Shown in pieces: positions 34,189 through 42,766 of a stretch of DNA of 64,000 nucleotides. Each line of letters begins with the position of its first letter. The stretch's first letter is position 1. The stretch covers positions 1 through 64,000 of the forward strand of contig NZ_UQBH01000003.1 of the NCBI RefSeq assembly GCF_900539295.1. The letters run 5' to 3'. The position numbers were made by a program, and so were the translations under genes. The notes beneath the pieces are model-generated. The model made no database searches, was not told the origin of the DNA, and worked only from the letters and a program-made list of their open reading frames with translations. The DNA is from an uncultured Megasphaera sp. GTDB lineage: Bacteria > Bacillota > Negativicutes > Veillonellales > Megasphaeraceae.

Positions 34189-36573
34189 ATGGAAAATGCA
34201 GGAAAGATTAAGATTGCCCTTGCCGGCAATCCTAACTGCGGGAAAACGACGATTTTTAATAACATTACAGGTTCAAAGCAGCACGTCGGCAACTATCCCG
34301 GCGTTACTGTCGAAAAGAAAGAAGGCCATCGCACCTTTAACGGCAAAGATTTGCTCTTTGTCGACCTTCCGGGTACGTATAGCCTGACGGCACGGTCCCT
34401 CGACGAAGTCGTTGCCCGTAACGTCATCATCAATGAAAAGCCGGATATCATCGTCAACGTTCTCGATGCCTCGAATCTCGAACGTAACTTGTATTTGGCC
34501 GCTCAGCTCGTCGAATTGGGACGACCGATGGTCATCGCCTTGAATATGATGGATATTGCCGAACGAATGGGCATTAAAATCGACCTCGAAAAGTTAGGCC
34601 GTCAAATCGGTGCCGTCGTCGTTCCCTTAGTCGGCAGTAAAAACTTAGGGACGAAAGAACTGCTCGACGCGATTTCCAGCATGGAAGCACAACACTTGGT
34701 CAATGCGGAAGTCGATTATGGTGCTGACGTCGAACCGGCGATTGCTGAATTGACCGATGCCATCGATAAGATTGGCGTCATCAATTATCCGATCCGCTGG
34801 CTGGCTGTTAAACTCCTTGAAAACGACTCCGATGCCGTGGCCAAGGTCAAGGCTATTGACGGTACGGAACATATCTTGGAACTGGCGGCTTCTCTCCGCG
34901 ATTCCCTGGCTAAAAACCTCGATTTAGACTTTTATTTTGCTCAATGCCGCTATCAATTTGCGACTGACGTATTTAATAAATCCATTATTAATGTCGGTAC
35001 GAGCGATACCTTGTCTGATAAAATCGACCGCGTCCTGACGCACCGCGTCTTGGGGATTCCTATTTTCTTAGGCCTCATGTGGCTCATGTTTACCGTCGTC
35101 ATCGACCTCGGTGCCTATCCGCAGGATTGGCTCGATCAAGGGTTTGGCATGCTCGGTGACTGGCTGAGTACGGTCGTCGAAGATGAACAGCTGCGCTCGC
35201 TCCTCGTCGACGGCGTTATCGGCGGTGTCGGTTCGGTCCTCAGTTTCGTACCGCTTATCGTCCTCTTATATTTCTTTATCAGTTTGCTCGAAGACACGGG
35301 CTACATGGCCCGCGCTGCTTTCCTTATCGACCGCGCTATGAGAGCTCTCGGCCTGCACGGCAAGTCCTTTATCCCCATGATTCTCGGCTTTGGCTGTAAC
35401 GTACCGGGCATCATGGCCGCTCGTACTCTCGATAATGAAAAGGACCGCCTGGTCACTATCCTGGCGTGCCCCTTCATGAGCTGCGGTGCTCGTCTTCCTG
35501 TTTACACCCTGCTCATCGGCGCCTTCTTCGGCGCTTCCGGTTATGGCGGTACGGTCCTCTTCGGCGTCTACCTCTTGGGTATCATCGTCGCCGTTGCCGT
35601 CGCCTTGGTCCTGCGTCATACGACCTTTAAAGGCGAACAGGAACCGTTCGTCATGGAAATGCCGCCGTACCACATTCCGACCCTCAAGGGCGTTCTTATG
35701 CATATGTGGGAACGCAGTGTACTGTACCTCAAAAAGGCCGGTACCTTTATCCTCGGTGCTTCGATCATCGTTTGGTTCCTCACGGCATATCCTATGGATG
35801 TCCAGTATTCTCAGGACTTCGATGCCGCTAAAGAACAGGTTACGGCTCAGATGGAACAGCAGCAGGCCGGTATCCTCCAGACTTACGGCCTTACGTCCAT
35901 CGAAGAAAACAGTGAATTGAACGGCATGTATGAATCGATGGTTGCCGCTGCCGACGCTGCTGCTGAAGAAGAAGACAGCGAAGAAGAAGACGTAGAAAGC
36001 GTCCAGCAGGCTGAAGCCGTTGAAGAAAAACCACAGTATCCCGATGCTTTTGCCGATCTCGAAGCTTCCAATCCGACGGTATATGCTCAGGCTCTGCCCT
36101 TATTCGATGCCAAAGTCGCTGCTGACGATGCTACGACGGAACTCGACAGCCAGCAGAATGCTGAAAAGATTTCCCAGTCCTATGCAGCCCGCTTAGGCCA
36201 CTTCATCGAACCGGTTATCGCACCGCTCGGTTATGACTGGAAGATCGGTGTCGCCATCGTAGCCTGCACGGCCGCTAAGGAAGTCATGGTTTCGACCTTG
36301 GCTACGATTTACAGCGTCCAGGCTGACGATACCCATGAAGCCAACCTCATCACCTTCTTGGCTGATGACCCGAACTTCAACCCCGCCGTTGCCCTGTCGC
36401 TGATGGTCTTCACCTTGCTGTACATGCCCTGCGTCGCTGCAATGGCAGTCATCAAGCGTGAAACGGGTTCTTGGAAGATGCTCCTTGCCAGCGATGGCAT
36501 GTGCCTCGTCTTGGCTTATGTCCTGGCTTACGTTACCTATCAGTTGGCTCTTATGGCCGGTCTCGGTGCATAA
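34189..36573 (+). CDS. feoB: Ferrous iron transporter FeoB
   Basis: Inner-membrane Fe(II) permease with an N-terminal G domain: G1 GNPNCGKTT (residues about 14-22), G3 DLPGTYSL, G4 NMMD; then a helical spacer and two Gate segments (GFGCNVPGIMAART; ACTAAKEVMVSTL). 794 residues, near the upper end of the family. A long acidic stretch (about residues 535-655, with EEEDSEEEDVES) interrupts the C-terminal membrane half and is longer than in typical FeoB. Start ATG 34189 after GGGGGTA. Its partner feoA is upstream, a short Cys-rich partner is downstream. Confidence 0.96.
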   Translation: MENAGKIKIALAGNPNCGKTTIFNNITGSKQHVGNYPGVTVEKKEGHRTFNGKDLLFVDLPGTYSLTARSLDEVVARNVIINEKPDIIVNVLDASNLERNLYLAAQLVELGRPMVIALNMMDIAERMGIKIDLEKLGRQIGAVVVPLVGSKNLGTKELLDAISSMEAQHLVNAEVDYGADVEPAIAELTDAIDKIGVINYPIRWLAVKLLENDSDAVAKVKAIDGTEHILELAASLRDSLAKNLDLDFYFAQCRYQFATDVFNKSIINVGTSDTLSDKIDRVLTHRVLGIPIFLGLMWLMFTVVIDLGAYPQDWLDQGFGMLGDWLSTVVEDEQLRSLLVDGVIGGVGSVLSFVPLIVLLYFFISLLEDTGYMARAAFLIDRAMRALGLHGKSFIPMILGFGCNVPGIMAARTLDNEKDRLVTILACPFMSCGARLPVYTLLIGAFFGASGYGGTVLFGVYLLGIIVAVAVALVLRHTTFKGEQEPFVMEMPPYHIPTLKGVLMHMWERSVLYLKKAGTFILGASIIVWFLTAYPMDVQYSQDFDAAKEQVTAQMEQQQAGILQTYGLTSIEENSELNGMYESMVAAADAAAEEEDSEEEDVESVQQAEAVEEKPQYPDAFADLEASNPTVYAQALPLFDAKVAADDATTELDSQQNAEKISQSYAARLGHFIEPVIAPLGYDWKIGVAIVACTAAKEVMVSTLATIYSVQADDTHEANLITFLADDPNFNPAVALSLMVFTLLYMPCVAAMAVIKRETGSWKMLLASDGMCLVLAYVLAYVTYQLALMAGLGA

Positions 36574-36606
36574 GATCCTCTATCCCATAGAAAGGGGGGT
36601 TCTGGT

Positions 36607-36792
36607 ATGAGTCCTGCAACGATTATTGTCGCTATCGTCGTCATCATCGCCGTAGCGTACTTCATCCGTCACGTCCGCGGCCTGTTCAACGGAACGGCAG
36701 GCTGCTGCGGCGGCTGCTCGGGCAGCTGCTCGTCAAGCGGACAGTCAAAGACGGGGGATAAATCGAAACTCCCGCCTTGCTGCCAAAAATAA
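36607..36792 (+). CDS. FeoB-associated Cys-rich membrane protein
   Basis: 61 residues: an N-terminal transmembrane segment (ATIIVAIVVIIAVAYFI) and a Cys-rich tail (GCCGGCSGSC... PPCCQK). This is the family of short FeoB-associated Cys-rich proteins found in Firmicutes and Bacteroidetes. The cysteines may bind iron or act as a redox switch; the role is not established. Start ATG 36607 has AAAGGGGGG upstream. Last gene of the feo operon. Confidence 0.85.
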   Translation: MSPATIIVAIVVIIAVAYFIRHVRGLFNGTAGCCGGCSGSCSSSGQSKTGDKSKLPPCCQK

Positions 36793-36807
36793 ATAGCAGA
36801 TAACAGC

Positions 36808-36849
36808 AAAGAGCCTCCATCGGTCAACTTGGTCGGTGGAGGTTCTTTT
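36808..36849 (+). terminator. Terminator of the feo operon
   Basis: A GAGCCTCC/GGAGGTTC stem with extra pairs around a loop, ending TTTT. Confidence 0.8.
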
Positions 36850-36874
36850 GTATGGAAACACAAATTTGCTGTAA

Positions 36875-36940
36875 AAAATAAGATGCCTCACCATGGATTT
36901 CTTTATCGGAGATATAAAGAAATCCGTGATGAGGCTTTTT
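36875..36940. terminator. Long bidirectional hairpin between feo and uvrA-like genes
   Basis: A 22-bp nearly perfect stem (36885-36906 with 36914-36935). T runs occur on both outer sides (36936-36940 and the complement of an A run at 36873-36878), so it can end transcripts from both directions. Confidence 0.8.
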
Positions 36941-36943
36941 GTG

Positions 36944-39421
36944 TCATAGGTATTGGCCAGTGATGCTGTCTTTATTCTGTTTTATGGCTTCCGGTGTGCC
37001 GATGGCTGTGATGCGGCCGCCTTCTTCGCCGCCGCCGGGGCCCATGTCGATGATGTAGTCGGCGTTACGGATGACGTCGAGATCGTGTTCGATGACGACG
37101 ACCGTCGCACCCCTGTCGAGGAGGGCCTGGAAGACGCGGAGCAGGACCTGGACGTCCAGGGGATGGAGGCCGATGCTCGGTTCATCGAAGACGAAGAGGG
37201 ATGCCGTTTGGGTGCGCCCCATTTCACTGGCCAGTTTCAAGCGCTGAGCTTCGCCGCCGGATAGGCCGGGCGTTTCTTCGCCGAGGGTCAGGTATCCCAG
37301 ACCGAGGCGGCTGAGCGTTGTGAGCCGCTGCGAGACGCCCTTCCATTCGGTGCAAAAGGTGACGGCGTCGTCGACATCCATGGCCATCAATTCCGGCAGC
37401 GTCCGGGAGATTCCCTCTTTGTTGGTCAATTTAACGGCCGATGCGGCCGGGGCGTAGCGCGAGCCATGGCAGGTCGGGCAGGGGATATGGACGTCCGGGA
37501 GAAACTGGACGTCGAGGCTGATGGTACCCGTGCCGTCGCAGTCGGGGCAGCGCAGGGAGCCCGTGTTGTACGAAAAATTTCTGGCCTTGTAGCCTTGTTC
37601 TTTGGCCTCTGGCGATTTTCCATAGAGCTTTCGCAGTTCGTCGTGAACGCCGGCATAGGTCGCAACGGTCGAGCGGACGTTGATGCCGATAGGCGTGGCG
37701 TCAATGAGTTTTACCTGCTCGATGCCGCCGGCGTCGACGCCTTTAATGTGAGCCGGCAGGGGACGCTTCGCTATGACGGATTCAATGGCGGGAATCAGGC
37801 TTTCGAGGACCATCGTCGTCTTGCCCGATCCCGATACGCCGGTGACGACGGTCAAACGCCCCTTGGGGATGGTGAGATCGAGCGGTTTTACGGTGTGAAT
37901 GGCCGTTGTAGAAAGATGGATTTGACCGTTGGCAAAGAGCTCGTCCTGCGGGACGTCGGGACGGATTTTGGTATTGGCCTTGCCCGACAGGAAGGGGCCG
38001 ATTTGGGAGACGGGATTTTCTTCGATGGCAGGAAGGGTTCCTTCTGCCAATACATGGCCGCCATTGACGCCGGCTTTCGGGCCCATTTCGATAATCCAGT
38101 CGGCCTCTTTTAAAATCTGCGTGTCGTGGTCGACGAGGATGACGGAATTTCCGTCGGCTACCAAATCGTTCATGACGCCCGTAAGGCCGACGATGTTTGC
38201 CGGGTGGAGGCCGATAGACGGTTCGTCGAGGACGTAGAGGACTCCCGTCGTCCGATTGCGGACGGCCCGGGCCAGCTGCATCCGCTGCCGTTCTCCCGTC
38301 GAGAGGGTGCCTGCCGAGCGGTCGAGGGTGAGGTAACCCAGGCCCAGATCGATGAGGCGCTTGGCCGTATTTTGGAAGGCCTCTACGATGCTGTCGGCCA
38401 TGGGAACCATGTCTTTGGGGAGGGATTTCGGAACGGCTTGTACCCACTTTGTTAAGGCCGAGAGGGTCATGGTGCAGGATTCGTCGAGGGAGATGCCCTG
38501 TACCTTAGGGGCCCTGGCTGCTTCCGACAGGCGGGTCCCGTGGCAGGTCGGGCAGACTTCTTCTTTTAAGAATTTTTCGACGCGCTTCATGCCCTTTTCG
38601 TCCTTGACCTTAGACAAGGCGTTTTCGACGGTGTAGACGGCGTTATAGTAGGTGAAGTCGAGTTCGCCGGCTTCATTGGAATTTTTAGATTTGTAGAAAA
38701 TGTGCTTCTTCACGGCCGGTCCGTGGTAGACGATGTCTTTTTCTTCGGCCGTCAAATCGCGAAAGGGCACGTCTGTGCGGACGCCCATGGCCCGGCAGAC
38801 GTCGGTCATGAGGGACCACATGAGGCTGTTCCAAGGGGCGACGGCGCCGTCGTCGATGCTGATGGATTCGTCGGGAACGAGGGTCGCCATGTCGACGGTG
38901 CGGACCGTTCCCGTGCCGCTGCAGTCGGGGCAGGCGCCTTGAGAGTTAAAGGCCAGTTCTTCTGCCGACGGGGCCATGAAATGGACGCCGCATTCCGGGC
39001 AGACGAGGTCTTTTTCGGCGGCTACGTTTAAGGATGGCCGGACGTAGTGCCCGTTCGGGCAGCGGTGGCTGGCCAGGCGGGAATAGATGAGGCGCAGGCT
39101 GTTTAGAAGTTCTGTACCCGTGCCGAAGGTGCTGCGGATGCCCGGAACGCCGGGCCGTTGGTGCAGGGCCAAGGCCGCCGGCACATAGAGGACTTCGTCG
39201 ACGGCGGCCTGCGAGGCCTGGGTCATGCGGCGGCGAGTATAGGTTGACAGGGATTCCAGGTAGCGGCGGGAGCCTTCGGCGTAGAGGACGCCCAGGGCCA
39301 GGGACGACTTGCCCGAGCCGGAAACGCCGGCAATGCCGACGATTTTATGAAGGGGGATATCGACGTCGATGTTTTTCAGGTTATGGACCTTGGCGCCGCG
39401 GATGAGCATTTTATCAATCAT
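36944..39421 (-). CDS. UvrA-like ABC ATPase (class II, DrrC/UvrA2 type)
   Basis: 825 residues, about 120 shorter than UvrA proper. It has two ABC units: Walker A GVSGSGKSSLALGVL and signature LSTGERQRMQLARA, then Walker A GVSGSGKTTMVLESL and LSGGEAQRLKLASEM, with SIGLHP and Zn-finger-like CPDCSGTGTV, CPTCHGTRL, CPDCDGTGTI, CPTCHGSRY. The UvrB-binding region found in classic UvrA seems reduced. Such stand-alone paralogues are linked to drug or antibiotic resistance rather than general excision repair; substrate unknown. ATG 39421 is favoured over a GTG three codons upstream, which overlaps the ribosome site GGGAG. Confidence 0.85.
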   Translation of the reverse strand: MIDKMLIRGAKVHNLKNIDVDIPLHKIVGIAGVSGSGKSSLALGVLYAEGSRRYLESLSTYTRRRMTQASQAAVDEVLYVPAALALHQRPGVPGIRSTFGTGTELLNSLRLIYSRLASHRCPNGHYVRPSLNVAAEKDLVCPECGVHFMAPSAEELAFNSQGACPDCSGTGTVRTVDMATLVPDESISIDDGAVAPWNSLMWSLMTDVCRAMGVRTDVPFRDLTAEEKDIVYHGPAVKKHIFYKSKNSNEAGELDFTYYNAVYTVENALSKVKDEKGMKRVEKFLKEEVCPTCHGTRLSEAARAPKVQGISLDESCTMTLSALTKWVQAVPKSLPKDMVPMADSIVEAFQNTAKRLIDLGLGYLTLDRSAGTLSTGERQRMQLARAVRNRTTGVLYVLDEPSIGLHPANIVGLTGVMNDLVADGNSVILVDHDTQILKEADWIIEMGPKAGVNGGHVLAEGTLPAIEENPVSQIGPFLSGKANTKIRPDVPQDELFANGQIHLSTTAIHTVKPLDLTIPKGRLTVVTGVSGSGKTTMVLESLIPAIESVIAKRPLPAHIKGVDAGGIEQVKLIDATPIGINVRSTVATYAGVHDELRKLYGKSPEAKEQGYKARNFSYNTGSLRCPDCDGTGTISLDVQFLPDVHIPCPTCHGSRYAPAASAVKLTNKEGISRTLPELMAMDVDDAVTFCTEWKGVSQRLTTLSRLGLGYLTLGEETPGLSGGEAQRLKLASEMGRTQTASLFVFDEPSIGLHPLDVQVLLRVFQALLDRGATVVVIEHDLDVIRNADYIIDMGPGGGEEGGRITAIGTPEAIKQNKDSITGQYL

Positions 39422-39495
39422 GGTTTTCACTCCCGGTAATGGAAAAAGGTAAACATTTTGGCAGCGTACGGTGGGCTGCGTATTTCAGGCGGCTG

Positions 39496-40431
39496 TCAGG
39501 GACTTCCTTCGACAGGCGTAACCGGGCCGTATTCGCCCATTTGGGTGAGGAGATGGTAGCGGATGGTCGATAGAAATTCTTTTACCCGAGACGGTGCATC
39601 TTTGGCAGCTAAGATGCCGTAGTCGACGGTGATATCCGTCGCCAAGGGAATGCTGACCAGGCCGGGATGGATGTCTTCCCAGGGCGTCAGGTTGATGAGG
39701 GCGGCATTTTTGTCGATGGCGGCATTGAAGGTATCGAGACTGTAACGGCCCGGCGTTTCGAGAATTTGGCAATGGGCCAGCTCTTGCTCCATCTGAGCTC
39801 GGAGCAGGTCGTTTTTATGGCTGATGCCCTTAGGGACCATGAGCAGGTGCTGGTTTTCCAGGTCTTTGATTTCTAACAGGTCTTTTTCGGCTAAGGGATT
39901 GTCTGAGCGGACGGCGATACTGAAGCGATAAGAGCCTAAGGGAACGGCGTCGACCAAGGTGTGGGTCGTCGCCTGATCAAAGGTGCCGATGAGGATGTCG
40001 CAGGTCTTTCCCAGGGCTTCGTATTCCCGGTTTTGGGTGATAAGGTCGCTTGGGAGCTGGACGATGGTCAGGCTGTATTGGGGCAGCTTGTCCTTGATGC
40101 GGTTCCAAATCGATAAAAAGGGACGGCTGGGATGGAGGAGGGACGTCCCCAGACGCAGGGTGAAACTTTGGTTCGTCGCCTTATGGCAGGCCAAATAGGC
40201 CTCGTGGGAGAGCTCAATCAGCTGCTGAGCATAGGCGAGGAAAACCTCGCCTTCCGGCTTCAAGCGGATGCCGGCTGACGATCGCTCCAAGAGGGTGCAG
40301 TCCAGTTCACTTTCGAGTTTATTGATTTGCTTCATGACGGCTGTCGGGGAAATGAAGTTCTGTTCAGCCGCCTTGGTAAAGCTTCCCAGCTTGGCGACAG
40401 CCAGGAAAGTTTGCAGGTTTTGAATATCCAT
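39496..40431 (-). CDS. LysR-family transcriptional regulator
   Basis: 311 residues. N-terminal winged helix: MDIQNLQTFLAVAKLGSFTKAAEQNF, then SPTAVMKQINKLESELDCTLLER. C-terminal LysR substrate-binding domain. ATG 40431 is preferred over the adjacent ATG 40434 because GGAGG ends at 40437, giving a usable spacing of 5. It is divergent from the flavodoxin operon 102 bases away and so probably controls it together with its own promoter. The effector is unknown. Confidence 0.9.
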   Translation of the reverse strand: MDIQNLQTFLAVAKLGSFTKAAEQNFISPTAVMKQINKLESELDCTLLERSSAGIRLKPEGEVFLAYAQQLIELSHEAYLACHKATNQSFTLRLGTSLLHPSRPFLSIWNRIKDKLPQYSLTIVQLPSDLITQNREYEALGKTCDILIGTFDQATTHTLVDAVPLGSYRFSIAVRSDNPLAEKDLLEIKDLENQHLLMVPKGISHKNDLLRAQMEQELAHCQILETPGRYSLDTFNAAIDKNAALINLTPWEDIHPGLVSIPLATDITVDYGILAAKDAPSRVKEFLSTIRYHLLTQMGEYGPVTPVEGSP

Positions 40432-40457
40432 CATAGCCTCCGTAAACTTTTGGTTAA

Positions 40458-40490
40458 TACCATGGTAACTTATTGACGATTCTCAGTCAA
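40458..40490 (-). promoter_or_regulatory. LysR promoter with perfect palindrome TACCATGGTA
   Basis: Minus-strand TTGACT (40490-40485) and TACCAT (40467-40462) with a 17-nt spacer form the lysR promoter. The palindrome TACCATGGTA (40458-40467) covers its -10 and is a good candidate for a LysR operator acting on itself and the flavodoxin operon. Confidence 0.6.
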
Positions 40491-40533
40491 GGCAAGGCGT
40501 GGCATAATAACCTTGTCAGAAGGAGGGACAACG

Positions 40534-41019
40534 ATGAAGCACACGATTTTAATTGCCTACTTTTCCCATAGCGGAAATACTCGCGCCGTGGCCCGGGAAA
40601 TTGCCCGGCAGACCGGCGGCGACTTATTCGAAATAGAAACCGACCGTTTCTATCCCCAAGACCACGACCCCTGCTCGCGTCAGGCTCACCAAGAAGTAAA
40701 TGACGATATCCGCCCGCCTTTGAAAACTCAGATAGCCGCCATGGACGACTACGATGTAGTGTTCATCGGCCACCCCATCTGGTGGTACCGGGAACCGATG
40801 GTCGTCCGGTCTTTTTATGAAGCCTATGATTTTTCCGGGAAGACGGTCATCCCCTTTGCGACTTCCGGCGGCAGCGACTTACACGATACGATAGCCGATA
40901 TGAAGCGCTATCTGCCGAAGTCGACCTTGGGCCGGGGGCTCTGTATCGGAAGTTATGAAGTGAATCATTGTCAGAAGAAAATACGCAGCTGGATTGAGAA
41001 GTTAGGAGTGAATCCATAA
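40534..41019 (+). CDS. Flavodoxin
   Basis: 161-residue long-chain-type flavodoxin that carries electrons on FMN. The phosphate-binding start is ILIAYFSHSGNTRAVAREIA; the FMN-binding loops include FIGHPIWWYREPMVVRSF and IPFATSGGSDLHDTI. ATG 40534 fits AAGGAGGG; the frame could open earlier at TTG 40513 but that overlaps the promoter. First gene of an operon with a cyclophilin-like protein, lipoprotein and SDR enzyme, downstream of a divergent lysR. Confidence 0.93.
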   Translation: MKHTILIAYFSHSGNTRAVAREIARQTGGDLFEIETDRFYPQDHDPCSRQAHQEVNDDIRPPLKTQIAAMDDYDVVFIGHPIWWYREPMVVRSFYEAYDFSGKTVIPFATSGGSDLHDTIADMKRYLPKSTLGRGLCIGSYEVNHCQKKIRSWIEKLGVNP

Positions 41020-41020
41020 G

Positions 41021-41389
41021 ATGAACGATACGAAAGTAAAAGTAACGATTAATCACGAAAAAGTTCTTTGGGCCGACTGGAAGGACAATGCTACGGCACG
41101 GGCCTTGTTGAAAAAGATGCCCTTTACGATTAAGATGTCCAATCTCTACGGTCGGGAAATGTGCCATCGCTTCGGCGGCGGCAGCCTGCCCGTAAAAGCG
41201 TCGCAGAATAAGGATTACGCCGTAGGTGACATTTCTTTCTGGCCGCCTCTCGGGAGTCTGGTCATCTTATACAGTCAGAACGGCGAAGTCTTTGAACAGG
41301 TTCCCATTGGCCACGTCGACGGCGATATCCGTTTCTTTTCCGGCATGGCCGATGCCGATATTTTATTTGAAACTGTAAAGGAGAAATGA
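41021..41389 (+). CDS. Cyclophilin-like fold protein
   Basis: 122 residues matching the cyclophilin-like family often paired with flavodoxins and short-chain reductases: KVTINHEKVLWADWKDNATARALLKK, SNLYGREMCHRF, KASQNKDYAVGDISFWPPLGSLVILYSQ. The family resembles peptidyl-prolyl isomerases in fold but its enzymatic function is not known. It begins 2 bases after the flavodoxin stop, so translation is coupled. Confidence 0.85.
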   Translation: MNDTKVKVTINHEKVLWADWKDNATARALLKKMPFTIKMSNLYGREMCHRFGGGSLPVKASQNKDYAVGDISFWPPLGSLVILYSQNGEVFEQVPIGHVDGDIRFFSGMADADILFETVKEK

Positions 41390-41391
41390 TG

Positions 41392-41820
41392 ATGAAATTG
41401 TCGAAGAAAATCACGTCTGTCTTGCTGATCAGTTTAATATCTGCCTTCGTAGCCGGCTGCGGGGAAGCGGCGCAAAATGAACCGCAGCCGCAGCAAAATA
41501 CCGGTACGGCCCAGGCTTCCGGCGTCGATGAAAGTTCATCGGCCAGCCAAAAACAACGGGCCATTGAAGATAAGGATATCGTCGGCGTATGGATCAACCA
41601 CATCGATACCGACATCAACCAAAAGATTACCTTTAAGGCCGATCACACGTGGACCGAAAATCAGCATAATGTAGACAACATCTATTCCGGGACCTGGTCC
41701 ATCAGCGGCGACCACAGCATTTACCTCGAGCCTTATGGCGAAACGATTGAAATCAATCCCGATAATTTGAAAGAAATGAATGTCGTCCGCTATCATCATC
41801 GGCTGACGAAAGAAGAATAA
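41392..41820 (+). CDS. Small lipoprotein of unknown function
   Basis: 142 residues. N-terminal lipoprotein signal: KLSKKITSVLLISLISAFVAGCGEAA, with Cys25 the lipidation site. A Gln/Pro/Ser-rich linker follows, then a small beta-rich domain (GVWINHIDTDINQKITFKADHTW, GTWSISGDHSIYLEPYGE) resembling lipocalin-like or DUF-type domains. I cannot assign a function. Three ATGs (41386, 41389, 41392) are close together; 41392 is 8 bases after AAAGGAG. Overlaps or abuts the preceding gene; part of the LysR-linked operon. Confidence 0.75.
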   Translation: MKLSKKITSVLLISLISAFVAGCGEAAQNEPQPQQNTGTAQASGVDESSSASQKQRAIEDKDIVGVWINHIDTDINQKITFKADHTWTENQHNVDNIYSGTWSISGDHSIYLEPYGETIEINPDNLKEMNVVRYHHRLTKEE

Positions 41821-41842
41821 TTGATTAGAAAGGAGAACTACT

Positions 41843-42586
41843 ATGTCTATTCGTGATAAAGTCGTCGTCATCACCGGTGCGTCTTCGGGCATCGGCGCAG
41901 CCACGGCCATGATGCTGGCCAAACAAGGGGCCAAGGTCATGCTCGGCGCCCGGCGCACGCAGCGGCTCGAAGCCCTCGTCCGCGATATTGAACACCTGGG
42001 CGGGAAAGCCGCGTATTATCAAGTCGATGTGACCCGATTTGACCAGGTCCAAGGTCTGGTACAGGCTGCCATGGATACCTTCGGACGGGTCGATGTCTTA
42101 TTCAACAATGCCGGCATCATGCCCAATTCGCCCATGAGTGACGTCCGCATCGATGAATGGAATGCCATGATCGACGTCAACCTCAAAGGCGTCCTCCACG
42201 GCATTGCCGCCGTACTGCCTGTTTTTAAAGCCCAAAAGGGCGGTCATATTATTACTACGTCTTCTGTGGCCGGCCTTAAAAACTACGTCGGTTCCGGCGT
42301 CTACGGGGCCACAAAATTTGCTGTCCGCAATGCCATGGAAGTCGTCCGCATGGAGTCGGCCCAGGAGGGGACCCGTATTCGCACGACGACCCTGTTTCCT
42401 GCGGCCATCGATACGGAACTCGTGCATCATATCGGTGATGAGGCTACGGCAGAGCGGATGAAAAATTTCTATCAAGTCCACAGCATTTCTCCCGATGCCG
42501 TCGCTTCCTGCGTCCGCTTTGCTATCGAACAGCCGGAAGACGTCGACATCAGTGAAATGACCATCTATCCGACGAGTCAGGCTTGA
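41843..42586 (+). CDS. Short-chain dehydrogenase/reductase
   Basis: 247-residue classical SDR: NAD(P)-binding TGASSGIG (residues about 11-18), NNAGIM, catalytic Ser in TTSSVAG and YxxxK as YGATK. Arg/Lys at RRTQR suggests NADPH. Substrate unknown. With flavodoxin, cyclophilin-like and lipoprotein genes it forms a set controlled by a LysR regulator, perhaps for electrophile or redox stress. Ribosome site AAAGGAG. Confidence 0.9.
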   Translation: MSIRDKVVVITGASSGIGAATAMMLAKQGAKVMLGARRTQRLEALVRDIEHLGGKAAYYQVDVTRFDQVQGLVQAAMDTFGRVDVLFNNAGIMPNSPMSDVRIDEWNAMIDVNLKGVLHGIAAVLPVFKAQKGGHIITTSSVAGLKNYVGSGVYGATKFAVRNAMEVVRMESAQEGTRIRTTTLFPAAIDTELVHHIGDEATAERMKNFYQVHSISPDAVASCVRFAIEQPEDVDISEMTIYPTSQA

Positions 42587-42628
42587 CGAGTACGCTTGCT
42601 GAGATTTTTTATAATCGTAAGGCAGGAG

Positions 42629-42673
42629 AAAGAGTGCTGATCCTTCTTTTTAGGAGGGCGGCGCTCTTTTTTT
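42629..42673 (+). terminator. Terminator of the flavodoxin-SDR operon
   Basis: AAAGAGTGCTG pairs with CGGCGCTCTTT, inner CCTTC with GGAGG, then a T run. Confidence 0.85.
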
Positions 42674-42694
42674 AGCATTCAAAAAATGGCCCCA

Positions 42695-42707
42695 ACCATG
42701 GTATACT
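42695..42707 (+). promoter_or_regulatory. ACCATGGT palindrome overlapping a TATACT box
   Basis: ACCATGGT (42695-42702) overlaps a TATACT-like -10 (42702-42707) before the YbaK-like gene. The core is identical to the palindrome at the lysR promoter, so the same regulator may act here. No clear -35 is seen. Confidence 0.35.
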
Positions 42708-42766
42708 AAAGAACATAAAGATATGAGCTGCGGCCTGTGATAAGGGGCGGCAAGGAGGAATCCATC

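Noticed and set aside
40473..40508. TTGACG with CATAAT as a plus-strand promoter of the flavodoxin operon
   Set aside because: The spacer is 24 bases, too long for a standard promoter; a different -35 or activator is needed.
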